DNA of 64,000 bases from Diadema setosum. Lineage: Eukaryota > Echinodermata > Echinoidea > Diadematoida > Diadematidae. Of the stretch, positions 10,701 to 19,799 are shown piece by piece (the first letter of the stretch is position 1; the number at the start of each line of letters is the position of its first letter). A program made the position numbers and the translations under genes. The notes under the pieces were generated by a model, which had not been told where the DNA came from, ran no database searches, and was given only the letters and a program-made list of their open reading frames with translations. The stretch spans positions 32,711,759 to 32,775,758 of the forward strand of contig CM067072.1 of assembly GCA_033980235.1 (NCBI GenBank), given 5' to 3'.

Positions 10701-12524
10701 ATCGTTATTAGTGTTATGGTTGATAACATCCACATTCAGATATAATAGATACACTATGAGTACACTGACAAGATATATTGACTTCCCAGACAACGAAATC
10801 ATTGTCTCCCAGACTTTTGCCAAGGCCCTCTCGCTGTATGGTGGTGAGCGAATGGAGCGAACGAAGTGAGCTCAGCCGAGTTGGACTGCGCGCTGTCGCG
10901 CTCGCCTGTTATAGCCATCATACAGCGAGAGGGCCTTGACAAAAGGCTAGTAATTGTCTCTGGTCTTGAAAAACAATCCTCGTCGACAGAAACGAAGACA
11001 GAGCTGCAGATAGAATGCAAAACCTGAGAGAATTAGTGCTACAGTTGTGCATTTAGGACTCTCTGGTGAGTGATCATTTGCATTAACTGTGTATGAAATA
11101 GTCACGTGATCGGACCGTACACCAACTAGAGCTGACCACGTGGCCGCTTGCTGCTAAGGTCGCCTCATCTCCAGAGTCTGTCGTGGAGCTCCATCAGAGA
11201 GCCATCGGTTTGAACGGCTCCAGGGGCAAGAGTGCGCCCATCTTAGTACACTGCGGGTGACGATCATTCTTTTTTTCTTTGTTCAAATGTTGTTGAAGCC
11301 TCTCTCTTTCTTCTTCTGAACTTCTTCTCTATTTCTCCACCTTCTTCATATATAATTCTTCATACATAATCATATATACTACAATACATGATATAAATTC
11401 TTTGGAAGGGGGATGACTTATTATTTCGATAGCAATAATGTTATGAAACTAAAATCACTTGTTAATAAGTAATGATGCGCTGATAACCACCTCGAACGCA
11501 AGGAAGATTTGTTTAACCACTCGGTGTTGAATGTGATACCCGTAACCTGACATTTGATTATGAATAATATGTTTATATCATTTCCAAATCCGTCTGATTT
11601 CTAAAGTTACTATCTTAAGATTGGAACAGTGCTGTCCATCATTTTGCGATCAAATTTCTCAGTAGATAGCTTCTTATGATTTCCATATTCCGTGGCTATA
11701 TAAGACTATTTGAAATGATATGAGGGTAAACATAAAATCACAATTTCGCTGCAATGTATTCAGTGGTAAAAAAATACTATCAGCTACGAATATTCCATCG
11801 TCACATTGCATCCAGGGACGGTGAAGGAGCAACAGGTACCTTTGTCGCTGCCTCGTCCGTCTTAGACCGACTCGCAGCCGAGAAGGTGATCGACGTCTTC
11901 CAGGCCTGTAAGAGACTGAGGGCCGTGAGACAGGGGGCCGTAGCATCGCTGGTAAGCCCTTCCTTCACGCCAGTCTCTATACTGATATGATGATTATATA
12001 ATATTATGACATCTAAAAACGCGCTCTGTTGTATGGATGTGTTCTCACAAGCACACTATGATTGGATGTATTAAAACTAGCAATTCTTCATGTTTTAGAT
12101 TCTTAAACACCTTAAGGAGACACTAAGTAGCTAGAAATGAGGTGAAACGACGGGGTTTTTGTTGTTGTTGTTTTTTGTTTTGTTTTGTTTTGTTTGTTTG
12201 TTTGTTGTTTTTTTTTTTTGGGGGGGGGGGGGGGAACAGTACTGAGGTTACTTGGATCTTTTACTCCCGGATACTCGAGGCATTCAGTGAAGCAGCGATT
12301 TGTGAGCCATAGTAATCTTTGGGAAAATGATGCAACTTTTATAAACGGATCGATTCAAAAAGGCTCCTCACAATACAATGTACTTCATTTGTAGTTATCT
12401 TTTTTTTTTCTTCAAAATATTCTCTCCTTACAACTTGGCTTTCCAGGCGCAGTACGAGTTTATTTACACCATAGTCAAGTCCTATCTAGACTCATTCGAA
12501 GTGTACGTGAACTGTCGAGTTTAG
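539..12524 (+). CDS. Gene A: receptor-type protein tyrosine phosphatase, tandem D1-D2 cytoplasmic part (5' truncated by window)
   Basis: Fourteen exons join in one open frame (1577 nt, 524 complete residues plus stop): 539-615, 1124-1160, 1820-1917, 3161-3274, 3942-4093, 5094-5229, 5513-5662, 6485-6584, 7353-7426, 8604-8738, 9340-9474, 11102-11256, 11816-11951, 12447-12524. All internal introns begin GT and end AG. Exons 1-7 form phosphatase domain D1 with the substrate loop ([11 protein letters not shown]), WPD loop (SWPDMGVP), catalytic P-loop [10 protein letters not shown] and Q-loop (QVAEQY), so it should be active on phosphotyrosine just inside the plasma membrane. Exons 8-14 form D2, in which WPD is WPL and the P-loop is HCGDGEGATG, so it is predicted inactive. 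The KNRY-containing exon, membrane helix and ectodomain are not in 1-538 and should lie further left. Gene B is a paralogue with matching exon structure. Family placement (R2B-like) is inference from motifs. Confidence 0.9.
685..964. repeat. Local duplication inside gene A intron 1
   Basis: Two copies of about 90 bp (685-775 and 871-964) share AATGATNGCAACAAAATATTC, TTTACCGT and CCCCCACGCTNCACAATTG. It fills most of the 508-bp intron; nothing else is seen there. Confidence 0.7.
1124..1160 (+). CDS. Gene A exon 2: 37-nt D1 exon ([12 protein letters not shown])
   Basis: AG|GGATTC...CAG G|GTATGT. Encodes the YIATQG strand of D1. Gene B has an equally short exon at 44556-44592. Confidence 0.9.
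1641..1691. repeat. (AAAT)n microsatellite
   Basis: About twelve AAAT units in gene A intron 2. It follows GGACTACCTTGCTAAAAG, so it may be the 3' tail of a degraded retroelement. Confidence 0.85.
1820..1917 (+). CDS. Gene A exon 3: D1 core ([19 protein letters not shown])
   Basis: 98 nt, first 2 nt complete a Gly codon begun in exon 2, ends GAAAAG|GTAGTA. Holds the very conserved DFWRMVWQ helix and the [12 protein letters not shown] strand. Same length and phase as gene B 43012-43109. Confidence 0.92.
1993..2176. mobile_element. TA-flanked pogo/Tigger-like miniature element (184 bp)
   Basis: Starts CAGCGGACCTTCGTTATAAC and ends with the imperfect reverse complement (GTTATAATAACGGGAGTGCACAG), flanked by TA on both sides, in gene A intron 3. 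The rest of that 1.2-kb intron is AT-rich with a T-run/G-run at 2608-2629. Confidence 0.65.
3161..3274 (+). CDS. Gene A exon 4: D1 KC-KYWP segment
   Basis: 114 nt in phase 0, encoding [17 protein letters not shown] through REFTLE. The 3' splice site (AAAAAAATAG) has a poor pyrimidine tract, but length and phase match gene B 41871-41984 exactly, which supports this boundary. Confidence 0.82.
3617..3656. repeat. (TA)n microsatellite
   Basis: Uninterrupted TA repeat in gene A intron 4; nothing else recognised in that intron. Confidence 0.9.
3942..4093 (+). CDS. Gene A exon 5: D1 WPD loop to catalytic Cys
   Basis: 152 nt. Encodes [17 protein letters not shown] through EPTIVHC; the intron splits the codon right after the catalytic Cys (TGC AG|GTAACG). 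The WPD general-acid loop is intact. Matches gene B 37811-37962 in length and phase. Confidence 0.93.
4615..4961. repeat. Microsatellite cluster: (TA)n, (TC)n, (GAA)n
   Basis: Gene A intron 5 holds (TA)n at 4615-4658, (TC)n at 4761-4790 and (GAA)n at 4938-4961. The last is followed by TATTAAGCGCTATATAAGTG and an ATT-rich tail, resembling a SINE/LINE 3' end. A T-run lies at 4425-4444. Confidence 0.8.
5094..5229 (+). CDS. Gene A exon 6: D1 P-loop (SAGVGRTG)
   Basis: 136 nt. Completes the catalytic signature [10 protein letters not shown], then [15 protein letters not shown] and [11 protein letters not shown]. Arg of C-x5-R is present. 35 of 46 residues are identical to the gene B exon at 36785-36920. 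Confidence 0.93.
5513..5662 (+). CDS. Gene A exon 7: end of D1 and D1-D2 linker
   Basis: 150 nt, 50 codons, phase 0 at both ends. [20 protein letters not shown] closes D1; the rest is the interdomain linker ([17 protein letters not shown]). TFTCGDTS resembles the R2B ACLCGDTS region. Confidence 0.92.
6088..6472. mobile_element. Foldback element directly upstream of a gene A splice acceptor
   Basis: Two arms of about 150-160 bp are inverted copies: TGGTTGAGGTGGGGATT, GAAAGAGCATG and TTTGATGAAAATTGGTTTTC on the left return reverse-complemented on the right. The right arm ends about 12 bp before exon 8. Confidence 0.75.
6485..6584 (+). CDS. Gene A exon 8: D2 start with NKNRY motif
   Basis: 100 nt, phase 0 in and 1 nt out (CCC A|GTAAGT). 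Encodes [18 protein letters not shown] then [16 protein letters not shown] is the phosphotyrosine-loop motif. The 3' splice site sits about 12 bp from the end of a foldback element (6088-6472). Confidence 0.88.
6824..6984. mobile_element. Small inverted-repeat element with C-runs
   Basis: Starts GCAGTGGCTGATCCAGG and ends CCTGGATCCGCCCCTGC, an imperfect inverted pair. The interior is two long C-runs (about 6860 and 6941) separated by A-rich sequence. Confidence 0.6.
7353..7426 (+). CDS. Gene A exon 9: D2 NYINASFLP segment
   Basis: 74 nt. [24 protein letters not shown] in the D2 position that matches NYINA in other tandem RPTPs. Bounded by CAG and GTGAGT. Same size as gene B 31029-31102. Confidence 0.9.
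7427..8603. other. Gene A intron 9
   Basis: No coding segment or clear element. T/G-rich low-complexity tract at 8278-8336. The part 7804-8149 runs between TTAAAGGCAT and GGGCCCTTTAA and could be a decayed inverted-repeat element, but the arms are weak. Confidence 0.4.
8604..8738 (+). CDS. Gene A exon 10: D2 core ([17 protein letters not shown])
   Basis: 135 nt, 45 codons. [19 protein letters not shown] then [19 protein letters not shown]. The TQxPLPxTVxDFWRLVxDY pattern is typical of D2 in R2B-type RPTPs. 32 of 45 residues are identical to gene B 29397-29531. Confidence 0.93.
8739..9339. other. Gene A intron 10
   Basis: No recognised element. An A-run lies near 9221-9230. Confidence 0.4.
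9340..9474 (+). CDS. Gene A exon 11: D2 MAQYWP segment
   Basis: 135 nt, 45 codons: [19 protein letters not shown] through [11 protein letters not shown]. Ends CAG|GTAAAG. Same size and phase as gene B 27542-27676. Confidence 0.9.
10018..10480 (+). mobile_element. Dispersed repeat family, copy 1
   Basis: A 0.46-kb segment starting AAGGGGACCTC and ending GGAATGCCCCTTTAA. Same order and orientation as 14968-15435; shared words include CTCAAGGAAGCAGAACAAAA and TGTAATGGAATTACA. The short AAGGGG/CCCCTT ends suggest a non-autonomous DNA element. Lies in gene A intron 11, which also has a GAT-rich tract near 10545-10580. Confidence 0.75.
10798..10963. mobile_element. Foldback element (166 bp)
   Basis: Imperfect arms of about 45 bp: TTTTGCCAAGGCCCTCTCGC and GCGAGAGGGCCTTGACAAAA, bounded by ATTGTCTC and its inverse. 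It explains the short coding-like stretch on the opposite strand. Confidence 0.7.
11102..11256 (+). CDS. Gene A exon 12: D2 degenerate WPD loop to Cys
   Basis: 155 nt. [20 protein letters not shown] through [11 protein letters not shown] has become WPL, removing the general acid. Four codons longer at the 5' end than gene B's 143-nt exon; no AG lies between 11102 and the conserved TVHQ, so the longer form is forced. Donor is CGG|GTGACG. Confidence 0.88.
11257..11815. other. Gene A intron 12
   Basis: Contains a CT-rich tract near 11270-11340. No repeat element or other gene is recognised. Confidence 0.4.
11816..11951 (+). CDS. Gene A exon 13: D2 degenerate P-loop
   Basis: 136 nt. With the previous exon the P-loop reads [12 protein letters not shown]: Cys kept, P-loop Arg replaced by Ala. 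Continues [19 protein letters not shown] and [13 protein letters not shown]. Ends CTG|GTAAGC. Confidence 0.92.
12150..12235. repeat. G/T-rich low-complexity tract with a G-run
   Basis: (TTG)n and TTTTG repeats end in a T-run followed by about 15 G (12220-12234), inside the last intron of gene A. Confidence 0.8.
12447..12524 (+). CDS. Gene A last exon: D2 C-terminus and stop
   Basis: [20 protein letters not shown] then VNCRV and TAG at 12522-12524. Matches the gene B C-terminus ([11 protein letters not shown]). Preceded by GGCTTTCCAG. Confidence 0.9.
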   Translation, partial: AQYEFIYTIVKSYLDSFEVYVNCRV

Positions 12525-14590
12525 TGCAGCACGAGACACGTCCGTGGACCTATACCATGTCAGGTATAAGATGTCTTCAACCTTGCGACCTCTTTCGCCC
12601 GTCATACGTCGGCATCCGTAGCGGCCGAAGTTCCAATTTTGGTTCAAGTGGTATAGGATCACCGCATGGCTGGTGCGCAAGAATCATGGGAAAATCTACT
12701 TATGTCTGTTAAGATCTTATATCATTCTATGCGGAAGTTACTGATATGCCTTTATAAAATGAGATAGAGTATACCCTTTCTAAGAACGTGAGTAATATGA
12801 ATTTAATAATCTGATCAGGGGGGTGTTTCATAAAGCTGTTCTTCATGTTCTTAAAGTTACGAACAACTTACGAGCGACTAGTGATCAGTTGTGATGTGCT
12901 ATATTTACCAGAATTTCAATAATTCAGCACAAGAACTGATCACCGGTCGCTCGTAAGTTTTTCGTAACTTTAAGAATACATTGTAGCTTTATGAAACGCC
13001 CCCAAATCATGTATAACAAATTTATTCCGTAATGGCGTTCTTTTATAAGCGGAAGTAGTCGACTACGAAGTATGGGAATAATTTGAGTAGGCCTACCGCT
13101 GTTCACGTACAGGAAATGGATTACAGTAATCGTGAGTCTAATAGTGACAATATTATTCCCGATATCAGGTTCAAACTTAAACTTTTGCTCATTTCATTGC
13201 GATGCAAGGATTATTTGCAAAACTTAACGTTTAAATAGTTTGGGGGAAAAAAGAATCACAGGGATACGTTTTACTTTGATCTGTCCCTGAAAATTAAAGT
13301 TACATTGCCATGATGTCAAAGGTAATGGCATTCTATTTTTTTTTTCTGATGTACATTATCTACTCCAATCTTGTTTCCTTCCCGAAATATACAACAAAAA
13401 TAGAAACATGCTAACCGTAGCGCAGGATGATCTAAATATAACGCGTACGATTACGTAAATTTACCATCCAGGTAACATGGCTAATTGGTAGTGGAGCTTC
13501 ACGATTGAACGTAGATTACTTTGGAAAGAAATTGGAAGTAAATCGAGTAAAAATGGAAATCAATAACTTGGAAGAAGCTTCAGTAGGGAAAGGAGATACA
13601 AGGTGGACTATGAGCAAGACACGATAACGGCGAATGAAAATGACCATGACGAAACTGTGTAGCAGGGAAAAGGGAAATCAAGCAGGGAAACGCAGGTGAG
13701 AGCGCAGTTCAGTCTTTCAGATTAACTGATGACCTTGCATGGTGGATGATATTTGTATAAAAAGCTGTTGATGATTCTTAACACGTCACTATCCTATTTG
13801 TAAATAATAGTGTATGAATTGCCAGCAGTGTTCAAAAACTAAATAAGATTCAAAGTGCACATACAGAGGCGTTGTCAGACCTCGCATCACACCTACAAAA
13901 TGTCACAACGAAATAACTAGAAACTCGTCCCGGCATTGGGAATCAACTTTCTGTAATTCTTGGACGATTGTGTTGTCTAGTAACCAGTAACTTGAAAATT
14001 AAATGACGTATTTTCATACAGCAAACAATGCAGGGCGGGGAAGACATAAAGTTCCCACCATTATGAATCGACTTACTGTCAATCTTTGTCGAAGAAAAAC
14101 ATTCCATGATTAATTCAATCTCTTTTCTACGCAATTCAAATCATTTGAAAATTGGATGAGGTAAATATATATAATGGTAAATAGCGCATTCCGAAAAGAG
14201 GACGGTCAGGACTCGAATGCCACAAGCTTGAATATTAAAGTTCTACCGGGCTTTGCTAAAAATCTTACTACGAGATTACATCAACTGTAGATGGATACAT
14301 CATGTATTCAGAAGCTTTAGTACATTTCTTCCTAGATTTGGTACTTTTAGTCTGTTGTTTCCTAGCGCATAAGGAAATCTCGCAAGTTATGTCCTAAACG
14401 CATGATAAGTCGTGGAATTTGATGTGGTCAAAATATCACTGTTCCGCCCATGCGTTGTTTTCGATCAAGTAAAATTTGTTTTGCGGATATTGTAACAATA
14501 TTTACATCCTGTGTGTTTTACTTTCTTTGTAACTATACTGTGTGAATGGCAAATGTTACTGATTATAATAAAATGATCATAATGTATTGC
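12525..14590 (+). other. Probable 3' untranslated region of gene A
   Basis: About 2 kb without a recognised exon follows the stop. AATAAA at 14567-14572 (GATTATAATAAAATG) is a plausible polyadenylation signal before the dispersed repeat at 14968. The only element seen inside is the foldback at 12817-13004. Extent is inferred; no transcript evidence. Confidence 0.35.
12817..13004. mobile_element. Foldback element with GGGGGTGTTTCATAAAGCT ends
   Basis: Left end GGGGGGTGTTTCATAAAGCT and right end AGCTTTATGAAACGCCCCC are inverted copies; arms include GTTACGAA, TTACGAGCGACTAGTGATCA and their inverses. Lies about 290 bp after the gene A stop, so it may be transcribed in its 3' UTR. Confidence 0.8.
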
Positions 14591-14967
14591 GCATTAACGC
14601 CATTTGAAGACAAAACTATGAAATGTATGTTTGTGCATTAATATCTATGCATGTATGATTATGATTTTTATTTCATACAGAGTATTGATATTTTGGTCCT
14701 GTACATTATGCGTATTTTGATTACTCAGGTATTGTAGATCAGGTAGGTGTGTAACAAGTAATCACTTACAGAATTTGAGTATTGTTCAGACGTCACGCTT
14801 GTTCAAGTACATGTACTGAAGATGTAAAAAGAAGAGATTCCCAATGGACAAAATCAGTTTAAACAAGTGGCTTACCTATCGTTTATACATGTATATGGTA
14901 TGTTTTAATTCAGTAATACATACATGATAGGTATCCGGAGATCTGCATAAAGATGTGCGCAGTACCA

Positions 14968-15435
14968 GGGGAACCCTGAAAGAATTCCGGATGAATTTCA
15001 GAGTGACTTTTACATTTGAACACCTATAATTTGGTTTTATTGGGTACAGGGTTTCAGGATTTATAGTGATGGGGATATGGAAAGAGAATGTTTTCAAGCT
15101 TTATAAGAAATCACAATAAACAAGGATGATGACATTTTATAGCATGCTTCACCATAAGAATGTATGAATGGGGGCTCAAGGAAGCAGAACAAAATAAGAA
15201 AGTGTGCATAAATTCTACACTTTTAGCTATGTTGTAATGGAATTACAATGCTACATTTGAAATGTGCGAGCCTTTTATGTCATCATCTTCGTTCAGCGTA
15301 ATTTGTTTGAGGTTTTTAGAGTATAGATTTCTCTGATCTAGGACCACATTAAAACCCACAAATTTGTATATGGAGCTGTCGATTTATGTACTGCATGATG
15401 TGAAGGTATGAAAATCGTGTGGAATTCCCCTTTAG
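14968..15435 (+). mobile_element. Dispersed repeat family, copy 2
   Basis: Same family and orientation as 10018-10480: CAGGGGAACCCTGAAAG at the start, GGAATTCCCCTTTA at the end, and the shared words TCAAGGAAGCAGAACAAAA and TGATGACAT. Confidence 0.75.
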
Positions 15436-15768
15436 TATATAAATTCCCATTATTATCCACATTCTTCTACCAAGAGGTTTTACCGCTCGGAGGTGGTAAT
15501 TACAAGTGCTATGAAAACCTTGAGCTTGAACCGTCAAAAGTGCAAGCTTTCTTACATATCTTGATTATGTTGTATTGTGTTCTTGCAATTGTGACTTGTA
15601 ATTATTTCATTTTACTGTTCGTCGAAACGCAATATCGAGAAAAAAAAAGGAGAAAAGAAATAGAGAGTGCTACACATTGACATCTTGTGAAGGCTTGGTT
15701 CAGCTTTTGTTTTTGTTGTTGTTTTTTGTGCTGATACTGTACCATACAGCAGACGATTTCATCACATC

Positions 15769-15824
<56 letters not shown>

Positions 15825-15836
15825 GGGGGGGGGGGT
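15769..15836. repeat. (TG)n followed by a G-run
   Basis: About 50 bp of TG repeat (15769-15818), then about 16 G (15820-15835), in the convergent spacer. Confidence 0.9.
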
Positions 15837-15899
15837 CCGAGCCCAGCATATACATGCAGTAAAATACCCACAAATACAGGCAAGACTTTGACACTTTGA

Positions 15900-18800
15900 G
15901 CACTTTAACCTTTTATTGTAAGCTACACATACAGTACACTCTATACTTGAAACATCGCATAGAGTTTGCATCTTCTACAAGGTTCTCTCATATTTCAGAA
16001 AATCAAACACACAAACATTTTCCTCTCTTTGTGTCTTCACTCTTACAACACAGCAAAATAAAGTCTACCCATCAACAATTGTCCATTTTTTAAGCATTAC
16101 ATCATTTCATTGTATCTAATCACTGCTGCTACTTTCACTATACATCATTGTTGTGACTATTATCACTATCACTGCTGTAACTACAAGTATCACTATCATG
16201 TGTCATAGCAGGTGCGAGTCATACAACTCCTATAAAATGAGTCAAAACTGTTTTACACTAAGTCAAGGCACAAGATTGTGCATGCAGACATATCTTAAAA
16301 GTAATAGTGCAATGACGTCAATGATAGAGGATTTTCTGTGTTGGCAAATCTTGAAAGCCTATAGGCTGCACTGTGACTGTATATAAAAGGTACAGCAATA
16401 ATTTTGTAGACACGCCCCCTTTCAGGGAATGTCAAATTTCACAACTCTTTACATGAAGGAACTCGTTACCATTTGCTTGTTTGGAGAGGAGAAAAAAAGA
16501 GAGAAAAACAATAAACCAGGAAATGACATTTGAAAAAAACAAAAACAAAAACAAAATGCAAAACAAAAATGGAGGCATCGAAAAGCACCCTGAACAGGTT
16601 ACCTCAGTTATAGAATCATTATTGTCAGGGAAATTTTAAAATGTTTCTGGGGAATTGACAAAATGACGCATGCATGTACAAAAAAAAAAAAAAAATACAT
16701 AAATTAATAAATAAAAAAATTAATAAAATAAAAATATACCACAGAGGCAAAAAGATAAACATTTATGCTAATCACCAAGGAACATAAATTTTTGAAACAA
16801 CACAAATATTGCAAAATAGATATGAATGATGTTTGGATATTTCATGGAAATTTTATGTCCCATTATGTCTGAACTAGTTGTTCTCTGTTAGCTATTTTGC
16901 AGGTGTGGAAAACAGCAACTAAAAATCAAACTGTTTCTTTATTCTGCTTACTTTTTTGACCAAAAATGACCAAATGTACACTGTCTCTGCTTTGATGAAG
17001 ATCTACATTCTACATTGAAGAGGTATCATGATTGTTTATGAACACAGGAAATAATATGTACACATTGCATCATAATCGAATAAACCATACTATTGCATAC
17101 TACTAAAAGGCATAATATTGTAGCAACACTTACACTCTACAGCTATTATTTCATGCACAATAATGTCATAAAGCAGAGCAAAAGGGGTGTATTCTTTGCA
17201 CCTGTGTGAAATGTATAAAATCATATCGAGTCACTAGGATACACAGTTTCACATGGAATGATTCTAAGTGGCTCATAATTTGAGGGGAAAAAATCTTTCA
17301 CACCTCCGTAAAGTTTGACAAAATGAAATATACAGTATCATGTTGAATTCTTCCCGTCTTTCAGCAATGTATCAAATGAAGCTGCATAACTGTATCTTTA
17401 CTCCGATGAAATGTATAATCTCTGAATCAAAGATAAATATTTTGATTGTGGTTGTGGTTCATTAAGTCAATTGTTACATCAGACCAATGAAAAATTAATA
17501 AGCAATAATGTCACTAATGCCTTGTCAACATCAACTGGAATTTGGAAATATTTACATATCTTGACTGGCATGCTGGAATGTAAGATTATGTGTTTGACTT
17601 ATACATCATAAAGAAAAACATGGACAGTGTATACTGACATAAGAACTGAAACATAGACTTTTGGAGACAAAATTTCCAACACAATATCTCTAGATAAGGG
17701 GAATGCATTGAACGTAAGTACTGACATTATAATGCTAACAGATCAACTTAATTTCACTGTACTGTTTAAAAAAGTAGATATTTGTCTCAATTATGTATAT
17801 GCACTACACTAATGTACAGTGTATTTCAATCATTCAATCTTGCAATTAACTTCAGAAGTCGAAAGGCCACGACCTAGTACATTTGTGTAAGAATTAAGAT
17901 CCAAAGAATCATATCAGTTTGTTAACTTCAATACACAATAGCAAGAACTTGCTAATGTTGTAATTCACTCAAATTGTAGATTTCTTTCATACATTCTTAA
18001 AATATAAGAACTCAAACATTTGCGTAAAAATGTAAAGCTGTAAATATTCTTCAACAAAAATAGATATTTCTCTACATTTGCTTATACAATGCTGACACAA
18101 TAAAGATGCACAGCCACTTTGCATACAATAATAATTTCACATGATATATCATTGCTGGGGGGACAAGACCTTGTATGTACAAAATGTTAAATGTTTAGGA
18201 GAGCAAAAAGACATGGCAGCCAAAGCATGATATCAAATGGGATAACCTTTCCTTTGACATGCTGTGGTGGTTTCATTTTTGGGGGTAAGACAGTTAGGAT
18301 TTGGACAGGACACCACTTAACTGATTATCTAACCAGTAATCCAAAAAAGTAATTTTCACCAAAATTTGAGATACAAGGTCTTGTCACCTCAGCGAGGATA
18401 TAATTATACAGAAATGACAAGTGCCATACTATAGTGCTATCAAGGGCACTGTGATAAAAAGCTCTTCGTATCTAATTTCTTGTGAAGCACTCAACTTCAC
18501 TGGAGCAATCCTCAGCACAACACATTCTGGGACCACTCACAGACTATGAATCATCAGTTTGGGTCACACTGCAAAATGCAATTTTATTCATTGCAGCAAA
18601 CACATGACCAAAAAAAAAAAATTGTCACTAGGCTGAAAGACAGGTACTCTAAAACTCAAAACTGCACATAGTAAGAAATTACTAGAACATGACTCTGGGC
18701 ATACTCACAGCTGGCTTAGCGTGAAGAGTTGCATCTAGCGGTTAAAAGAATAAACAAAATAATTTGTGTGCCATTCACATGCACTGAGGCAAGTTATTGC

Positions 18801-19724
18801 GAGGGTTCTTTAAGATTCAAGATTGGCTGATCTTTGCATCACAGTGCAGACCATGATACCTGTAGTTACGTGATTTGGTTTATATCTGCACAAAAGAATT
18901 ATCAATGTTTGTATTGCACTAAAAACATTGATTTTGAAAACGACTATTATTGTGTACGTGAATGGGCCAGGCCTATATTGCACAGATGAAAATGTCTCGT
19001 TACTATCCACAATAATTACAGCCGATTCCATCCACTATCATGCAGTGGGCAATGCACAATGAAAGGAATAAGCATTAGTCTTTTTATGAAAAAAAAAAAA
19101 TATATATATATAAATTTGATCAAAATGAAATTTTCATGAGATGGCAATTTGACTTTGACACCAAAGTCACAACCTTAACCCTAAATTTTTTGGCTATGCT
19201 CAGACCGGGGGGGAGGGGGGGGATGGATTCTGCCCTGCCCCCCCCCCCCCCCCCCCGAGATCTCGGCCATCGGTGGTGCCATCGCGATGAAATTGTGCAT
19301 GCGTGAGGTCCGCGTCATAATCTACAAGATTGTGTCATACGATTTTTTGAAACAATCAATTTCTAATTTTAATTAATTAATTATGCAAATTAAGCTCAAG
19401 ATGATATTTTAGCATAATTAAAAGCATTGAGAGTCTAATATTTGATCTGTAAATCTGTTTTAGCATATTTAACAATTGTACATCACAAAAACTTCCAAAA
19501 CTCATTTCAATTCTTATGTATTTTATTGTTTTCAGAATTTTTCAGAATTAGGGTTAAGACTTGCGTGAATCCACATGTTACTCTAAAGATAAAAAGCACA
19601 CAAAAGCTCAACGCTGCACGAAAAATCAAACTGGGTATTGCATGTCGTCACATTAATGTCGCAGATTTACTATCCTAGCGTAGGATTGCCTTTTCTCCTT
19701 AGCGCCCCTCTCGTCATGAGCTGT
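15900..19724 (-). other. Convergent spacer, possible long 3' UTR of gene B
   Basis: About 3.8 kb downstream of the gene B stop is AT-rich, without a recognised exon and poor in repeats (one short copy of the hairpin element at 19174-19557, an A-run at 16681-16695). Minus-strand AATAAA matches occur at 15912, 16937 and 18583. Whether all of it is UTR cannot be told here. Confidence 0.3.
19174..19557. mobile_element. G-run/C-run hairpin element, short copy
   Basis: TTAACCCTAAATTT at the left and AATTAGGGTTAA at the right; near the left end a G-run and C-run flank ATGGATTCTGCCCTG, followed by GAGATCTCGGCCATCG as in the larger copies. The right-hand hairpin is missing. Confidence 0.65.
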
Positions 19725-19799
19725 TTATCTGTAGTTCATGTAGATGTCATATGAGTCCAGGTGCAGGCGGACGATGTTGTGTATGAACTCATACTGGTC
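19725..19799 (-). CDS. Gene B last exon: D2 C-terminus and stop
   Basis: 75 nt. [20 protein letters not shown] then MNYR and TAA (complement of 19725-19727). Confidence 0.9.
   Translation of the reverse strand, partial: DQYEFIHNIVRLHLDSYDIYMNYR

Noticed and set aside
10760..10830. Frame [19 protein letters not shown] in gene A intron 11
   Set aside because: Looks protein-like, but no phase-matched splice sites, no gene B counterpart, and it runs into a foldback element.
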